A DNA stretch of 8,729 nt, taken from the NCBI GenBank assembly GCA_903910495.1, contig CAIVZW010000075.1, positions 1 through 8,729 of the forward strand, read 5' to 3'. The notes below the pieces were generated by a model. That model was not told where the DNA came from. It was given only the letters and a program-made list of their open reading frames with translations, and did not search any database. Position 1 is the stretch's first letter. Each line of letters starts with the position of its first letter. Below are positions 6,004 through 8,729 of this stretch, in pieces. The translations under genes were made by a program, and so were the position numbers. This stretch comes from an uncultured beta proteobacterium (GTDB lineage Bacteria > Pseudomonadota > Gammaproteobacteria > Burkholderiales > Rhodocyclaceae).

Positions 6004-7158
6004 CTACTTGTGCGACTCCGGCACGTAACGACCAATTTCGAGATACTTGCCGTTTTCGATCTTGTACATGACCATCGACAAGCCAAGCGGCTGGTGCGTT
6101 TTTTCCGAAAGCGTGAGCACGCCCGTGGTGCCCTGCACATTCTTGACCTTGGACAGGCCGGCGATGATCTGCGGGCCTGAAGCGCCACCGCCAAGCTCGA
6201 TCGCCTTGAGGATCACGGTCACCTTGTCGTAACCGAGATAGGCCTTGTTGATCGGGTCCTCATTGAACTTCGCCCTATACGCGTTGCGCACTTCGGTGAG
6301 CTGTGGTTCCTTGTCCGAGAAGTTGTTGGCGAAATAGATGTTGTGCGCCGCTTCCGGATCACCGACGAGGGTGGCGAAGGGAGGCGCGGCATCGAGTCCG
6401 CTGACCATCGGCAGATTAAGACCGATCTGCTTGGCCTGCTTGACGGTGATCACCAGATCCTGCGTGTAGTTGGGGATGTAGAGGACATCGGCACCCGCGC
6501 TCTTGATCTTGTTCAACTGAGCACGGTAATCCTTGTCGCTCTTGGTGTAGGTTTCCTCGGCAACCACCGAACCGCCACGCTTTTCAATATAGATCTTGAA
6601 CGGCTTGAGCATGGAAACAGCAAAAGCGTTTGATTGATCGTAGAGAACCGCGAATTTCTTGAAGCCGAGTTTCTCGTTGGCATAACTGGCAATGATCTCG
6701 GCGTACTGGGTGCTGGTCGGCTGAATCAGGAACATGGATGGCTGAGCGTCGCCGCTTTCCTGCACCGTGACTCTCGGATCAATAAAGCTGCCGACGACCG
6801 GAATCTTCTTCTCATTGGCGATGGGCGCAATGGCCAGACCGATGTTGGAAACGGGTGGGCCGAGAACGGCCACCGCCATTTCGTGGTCTATCAGCCGATT
6901 GAAGGCCTTGATGGCTTCCTGGACATTGCCTTTGGTATCAACCGTGACCAGCTTGATCTTGTCGCCCTTGAAACCACCACCGGCATTGACCTTCTCGACG
7001 GCCAGTTCTGCACCGCGGGTGACGGCATTGCCAAGCACCGACGTCGGGCCGCTCAGATCCTGCAAATTACCCAGAACGATTTCACCGGCCATGGCCAGAC
7101 CGGACCAGGCAAACAGCATGAGCACTAACGATTTGACTTTAAATCCCCGGTTTTGCAT
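6004..7158 (-). CDS. livK: Periplasmic substrate-binding protein of a branched-chain amino-acid-type ABC transporter (LivK-like)
   Basis: This 384-aa protein captures the substrate in the periplasm and delivers it to LivHM. A Sec signal peptide is clear: basic N-region (MQNRGFKVK), hydrophobic core (SLVLMLFAWSGL), and cleavage likely after AMA (residue 24). The mature protein begins GEIVLGNLQDLSGPTSVLGN, typical of type-I periplasmic folds (Peripla_BP_6), with a later VLGPPVSNIGLAIAPIANEKKIPVVG. The open frame extends 47 codons upstream, but ATG 7158-7156 is chosen because GGAGG (7166-7170) lies exactly 7 nt before it and the signal peptide starts there. The stop is TAG 6004-6006. It is the first gene of livKHMGF; a putative promoter lies about 220 bp upstream. 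Ligand identity cannot be deduced: it could be an amino acid, amide, aromatic acid or sugar acid. Confidence 0.93.
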   Translation of the reverse strand: MQNRGFKVKSLVLMLFAWSGLAMAGEIVLGNLQDLSGPTSVLGNAVTRGAELAVEKVNAGGGFKGDKIKLVTVDTKGNVQEAIKAFNRLIDHEMAVAVLGPPVSNIGLAIAPIANEKKIPVVGSFIDPRVTVQESGDAQPSMFLIQPTSTQYAEIIASYANEKLGFKKFAVLYDQSNAFAVSMLKPFKIYIEKRGGSVVAEETYTKSDKDYRAQLNKIKSAGADVLYIPNYTQDLVITVKQAKQIGLNLPMVSGLDAAPPFATLVGDPEAAHNIYFANNFSDKEPQLTEVRNAYRAKFNEDPINKAYLGYDKVTVILKAIELGGGASGPQIIAGLSKVKNVQGTTGVLTLSEKTHQPLGLSMVMYKIENGKYLEIGRYVPESHK

Positions 7159-7376
7159 GTTAGATCCTCCATTATCAATTGACATCCGGATGCGTTTATC
7201 AGCCCGAACTGAGCACAAACCACATGGACAGGCCAGTACTGCATAGAGCCTACTACTTCTCACGCACCCCCGGTAAAGCAAACACCACTTGTCATACAAA
7301 AAAACTCTGGATATCCTATTCTACAGGTAACAGCGCGGAACAGAAGCGAGCACTGATGCCGAGACAGCCATCCGAA

Positions 7377-7407
7377 AAATTTGATTCTAATTAACTGTTC
7401 GGTTACA
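7377..7407. repeat. 31-bp direct repeat, left copy (operator-like)
   Basis: This matches 7600-7630 at 27 of 31 positions, same orientation. Its right half holds the dyad TAACTGTTCGGTTA (7392-7405), resembling sites of TetR-type or other small dimeric repressors. It overlaps the putative livK promoter. Confidence 0.7.
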
Positions 7408-7412
7408 TGCAA
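7384..7412 (-). promoter_or_regulatory. Putative livK promoter with embedded operator
   Basis: On the minus strand, TTGCAT (7412-7407) and TAGAAT (7389-7384) are 17 bp apart. The -10 matches 5 of 6 consensus positions and the -35 matches only TTG. The spacer is filled by the imperfect palindrome TAACCGAACAGTTA, so a repressor bound there would block RNA polymerase. The leader to the livK ATG would be about 220 nt. Confidence 0.5.
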
Positions 7413-7528
7413 CTGCTTTTTGAAACGATTTCATCTGCGCCTGTCGGAATCAAGGCAGAAGTCGATAAAACACCGTTCAGGCACACATAATTTTCCCTAA
7501 TCCAATGAAATAAAGCATTTTGCATCAT

Positions 7529-7540
7529 AAAATCGATTTT
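7529..7540. promoter_or_regulatory. Perfect 12-bp palindrome AAAATCGATTTT
   Basis: AAAATCGATTTT is fully self-complementary and sits in the AT-richest part of the gap, five bases before the lac-operator-like site. It may be an operator or a bendable upstream element; the evidence is symmetry only. Confidence 0.3.
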
Positions 7541-7543
7541 GAA

Positions 7544-7557
7544 TGTGAGCGCTCATG
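7544..7557. promoter_or_regulatory. LacI/GalR-type operator candidate (TGTGAGCGCTCATG)
   Basis: A 10-bp perfect dyad TGAGCGCTCA (7546-7555) lies in TGTGAGCGCTCATG. This agrees at 12 of 14 positions with the core of the idealised symmetric lac operator (TGTGAGCGCTCACA). It lies about 60 bp upstream of the rightward promoter and 150 bp upstream of the livK promoter. A LacI/GalR-family regulator binding here would fit a sugar- or polyol-related locus, but no such gene is in the window. Confidence 0.45.
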
Positions 7558-7599
7558 GTCCGGCATCAGTCGGCGTTGACAGCAAAAGGTGAATCCGTT

Positions 7600-7630
7600 A
7601 AATTTGACTCTAATTAACCGTTTGGTAACA
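7600..7630. repeat. 31-bp direct repeat, right copy (operator-like)
   Basis: This is the partner of 7377-7407, with four mismatches and a 223-bp offset (about 21 helical turns). It includes the weaker dyad TAACCGTTTGGTAA (7616-7628 region). It overlaps the putative promoter of the oxidoreductase gene. Confidence 0.7.
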
Positions 7631-7632
7631 CT
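7604..7632 (+). promoter_or_regulatory. Putative promoter for the Gfo/Idh/MocA gene
   Basis: TTGACT (7604-7609, 5 of 6 to consensus) and AACACT (7627-7632, weak) are 17 bp apart, reading toward the gene at 7885. The operator-like dyad occupies the spacer. The leader would be about 245 nt and would include the MITE-like element. Confidence 0.4.
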
Positions 7633-7716
7633 AAGTACTGTGTGGCTAGTTTAGCTTTTCCGGCTGGAAAACTCCTTTCCCGCGCTTAGGAAACGCTGAA
7701 GTATTCCAAATCCGTC

Positions 7717-7736
7717 ATTCCGGCGAAAGCCGGAAT
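7717..7736. repeat. Internal hairpin 1 (REP-like, GAAA loop)
   Basis: ATTCCGGC (7717-7724) pairs with GCCGGAAT (7729-7736) around a GAAA tetraloop. The 'CATTCCGGCGAAAGCCGGAAT' type motif is a familiar extragenic repeat in beta- and gammaproteobacterial genomes. Confidence 0.7.
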
Positions 7737-7758
7737 CCAGAAGAACCAACGAACTGGA

Positions 7759-7776
7759 CCCCGGCTTTCGCCGGGG
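7759..7776. repeat. Internal hairpin 2 (REP-like, TTTC loop; complement reads GAAA)
   Basis: CCCCGGC (7759-7765) pairs with GCCGGGG (7770-7776) around TTTC. It is the inverted partner of hairpin 1; the base pairs that differ between the two have changed on both sides of the stem. Confidence 0.7.
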
Positions 7777-7884
7777 AGACGAACAAATCAGCGTTTCCTT
7801 AGCGCACCGGATCCCAGAACCGGCTGAACTGCCCCGCAGACTGGAAATACTGTTGATAATCTTGTTTTGATGAGAGGAATTGAA

Positions 7885-8729
7885 ATGGCGCAACACCGTA
7901 TTGGCATCATCATGCATGGCGTCACCGGGCGCATGGGCATGAACCAGCACTTGATCCGTTCCATTGTCGCCATCCGCGCACAAGGCGGTGTCACGCTTTC
8001 CAATGGCGACCGGGTAATGCCCGATCCGATCCTGATCGGGCGCAACGCGGACAAGATTGCAGAACTTGCCAGGCAATACAAGATCGAGCGCTGGGGGACC
8101 GACCTCGACCTCGCTCTGCAAAACAAGGACGACACCGTCTTTTTTGACTCTGCCACAACCCAGATGCGCCCTGCCCTGCTGGCCAGAGCGATTGCCGCGG
8201 GCAAGCATGTTTATTGCGAAAAACCCGTGGCGACCAACCTGAAGGAAGCCCTGAACATCTACTCGCTGGCCAAAAAAGCCGGCATCAAGCATGGTGTCGT
8301 ACAAGACAAGCTGTTCCTGCCAGGTCTGCAGAAACTCAAACTGCTCAATGATTCCGGCTTCTTCGGTCGCATGCTTTCGGTACGCGGCGAATTCGGCTAC
8401 TGGGTATTCGAAGGCGACCTGCAACCGATCCAGCGCCCCTCCTGGAATTACAGGAGCGCAGACGGCGGCGGCATCATCCTCGACATGCTCTGTCACTGGC
8501 GTTATGTGCTCGACAATCTGTTCGGTGAAGTCAAGTCGCTGTCCTGCCTCGGAGCGACCCATATTCCCGAACGCTTCGACGAAGCGGGCAGGAAATACCA
8601 GGCCACCGCCGACGATGCGGCTTATGCCACGTTCGAACTGGAAGGCGGCGTCATCGCCCAGATCAACAGTTCATGGACCACACGCGTTCGCCGCGACGAC
8701 CTGGTGACCTTCCATGTCGATGGCACACA
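7885..8729 (+). CDS. Gfo/Idh/MocA-family NAD(P)-dependent oxidoreductase, N-terminal part (runs off the right edge)
   Basis: 281 codons are open to the window end with no stop; family members are commonly 330-400 aa, so the C-terminus is missing. The N-terminal Rossmann fold opens RIGIIMHGVTGRMGMN (5-20) with a G12-x-x-G15-x-x-G18 loop. The family EKP motif, with the likely catalytic Lys113, is CEKPVA (111-116). The substrate-domain motif GGGIILDMLCHWRY (194-207) supplies D200 and H204. Such enzymes oxidise or reduce sugars, polyols, sugar acids and related hydroxy compounds; the substrate here is unknown. Residues about 31-50 extend the loop after the first helix more than in compact members. 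The start is ATG 7885 with GAGAGGAA about 6 nt upstream; an in-frame ATG at 7870 would place the ribosome binding site inside the gene. Divergent from livKHMGF, it may act on the imported compound. Confidence 0.88.
   Translation, partial: MAQHRIGIIMHGVTGRMGMNQHLIRSIVAIRAQGGVTLSNGDRVMPDPILIGRNADKIAELARQYKIERWGTDLDLALQNKDDTVFFDSATTQMRPALLARAIAAGKHVYCEKPVATNLKEALNIYSLAKKAGIKHGVVQDKLFLPGLQKLKLLNDSGFFGRMLSVRGEFGYWVFEGDLQPIQRPSWNYRSADGGGIILDMLCHWRYVLDNLFGEVKSLSCLGATHIPERFDEAGRKYQATADDAAYATFELEGGVIAQINSSWTTRVRRDDLVTFHVDGT

Larger units (their letters stand above)
7689..7798. mobile_element. 110-bp MITE-like element with terminal inverted repeats, TTA duplication and two internal hairpins
   Basis: GGAAACGCTGA (7689-7699) is perfectly inverted at TCAGCGTTTCC (7788-7798). 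It is flanked on both sides by TTA (7686-7688 and 7799-7801), which fits a 3-bp target duplication. Symmetry continues outward to an 18-bp repeat with one mismatch (7682-7699 / 7788-7805). Inside, two 29-bp arms (7712-7740 and 7754-7782) are inverted copies of each other at 23 of 29 positions, each forming its own hairpin. There is no coding capacity, so it would need a transposase supplied elsewhere. A 3-bp TNA duplication is known for some IS5-family groups; that link is a suggestion only. Confidence 0.6.
7159..7884. promoter_or_regulatory. 726-bp divergent regulatory gap between livK and the Gfo/Idh/MocA gene
   Basis: No gene is supported here. From left to right it contains a CATCCGGATG palindrome (7183-7192), a livK promoter with an embedded dyad (7384-7412), an AT-rich zone with AAAATCGATTTT (7529-7540), a lac-operator-like palindrome (7544-7557), a second copy of the dyad-bearing repeat in a rightward promoter (7600-7632), a small TTTTCC/GGAAAA hairpin (7656-7671) and a MITE-like element (7689-7798). 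The density of dyads suggests several regulators. Confidence 0.7.

Noticed and set aside
7179..7201. TTGACA at 7179-7184 as a rightward -35
   Set aside because: No acceptable -10 at 16-18 bp spacing, and it lies in the livK leader just before its ribosome binding site.
7159..7299. 47-codon N-terminal extension of the livK frame
   Set aside because: The GGAGG with 7-nt spacing and the signal peptide both place the start at 7158; the extension is Cys- and Arg-rich without a role.
7544..7559. CRP-type site beginning TGTGA
   Set aside because: The second half-site (TCACA after six bases) is absent; the symmetry is that of a LacI-type core instead.
7656..7671. TTTTCC/GGAAAA hairpin as a terminator
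   Set aside because: A six-pair stem with a GGCT loop but no following T-run on either strand.
7651..8562. 303-codon minus-strand open frame
   Set aside because: It lies antisense to the oxidoreductase gene, whose plus-strand translation has clear Gfo/Idh/MocA motifs. The reverse frame shows no recognisable domain and runs through the MITE-like repeat, so it is a shadow.

Overview
The window looks like a chromosomal stretch from a proteobacterium, most likely a betaproteobacterium (Rhodocyclales or Burkholderiales type). This is inferred from protein character, from moderately high G+C genes separated by AT-richer regulatory gaps, from a sensor-protein N-terminus of the 'ELQ-HQIELEMQN' type, and from a 'CATTCCGGCGAAAGCCGGAAT' type hairpin repeat that is widespread in that group. 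No search could be run, so the taxon is a guess.

Layout. 1-159 (-): first 53 codons of a PAS/sensor-type signalling protein that runs off the left edge. 160-500: no convincing gene. 501-1574 (-): a uroporphyrinogen-decarboxylase-superfamily protein of the corrinoid methyltransferase type (MtaA/MtbA/CmuA-like), not a true HemE. 1575-1936: divergent regulatory gap with palindromes and promoter-like boxes. 1937-2578 (+): LysE/RhtB-family amino-acid exporter. 2633-7158 (-): a complete five-gene branched-chain-amino-acid-type (HAAT family) ABC importer in the order livK, livH, livM, livG, livF, with a strong hairpin between the binding-protein gene and the permease/ATPase genes. 7159-7884: a 726-bp divergent regulatory gap. 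7885-8729 (+): the first 281 codons of a Gfo/Idh/MocA-family NAD(P)-dependent oxidoreductase that runs off the right edge and was missing from the supplied ORF list because it has no stop codon in the window.

The most interesting part is the gap at 7159-7884. It holds two 31-bp direct repeats (27/31 identical, 223 bp apart), each containing an imperfect TAAC-GTT-GGT-A dyad. The left copy lies in the spacer of a TTGCAT-N17-TAGAAT promoter facing livK. The right copy lies in a TTGACT-N17-AACACT promoter facing the oxidoreductase. The simplest reading is one regulator controlling both divergent units, so the importer and the oxidoreductase probably serve one catabolic pathway whose substrate cannot be read from the sequence. 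Between the repeats is a near-ideal lac-operator-like palindrome. Between the right repeat and the oxidoreductase gene sits a 110-bp MITE-like element with 11-bp terminal inverted repeats, a TTA target duplication and two internal hairpins with compensatory base changes.

No RNA genes, CRISPR arrays, transposase genes or replication origins were seen.
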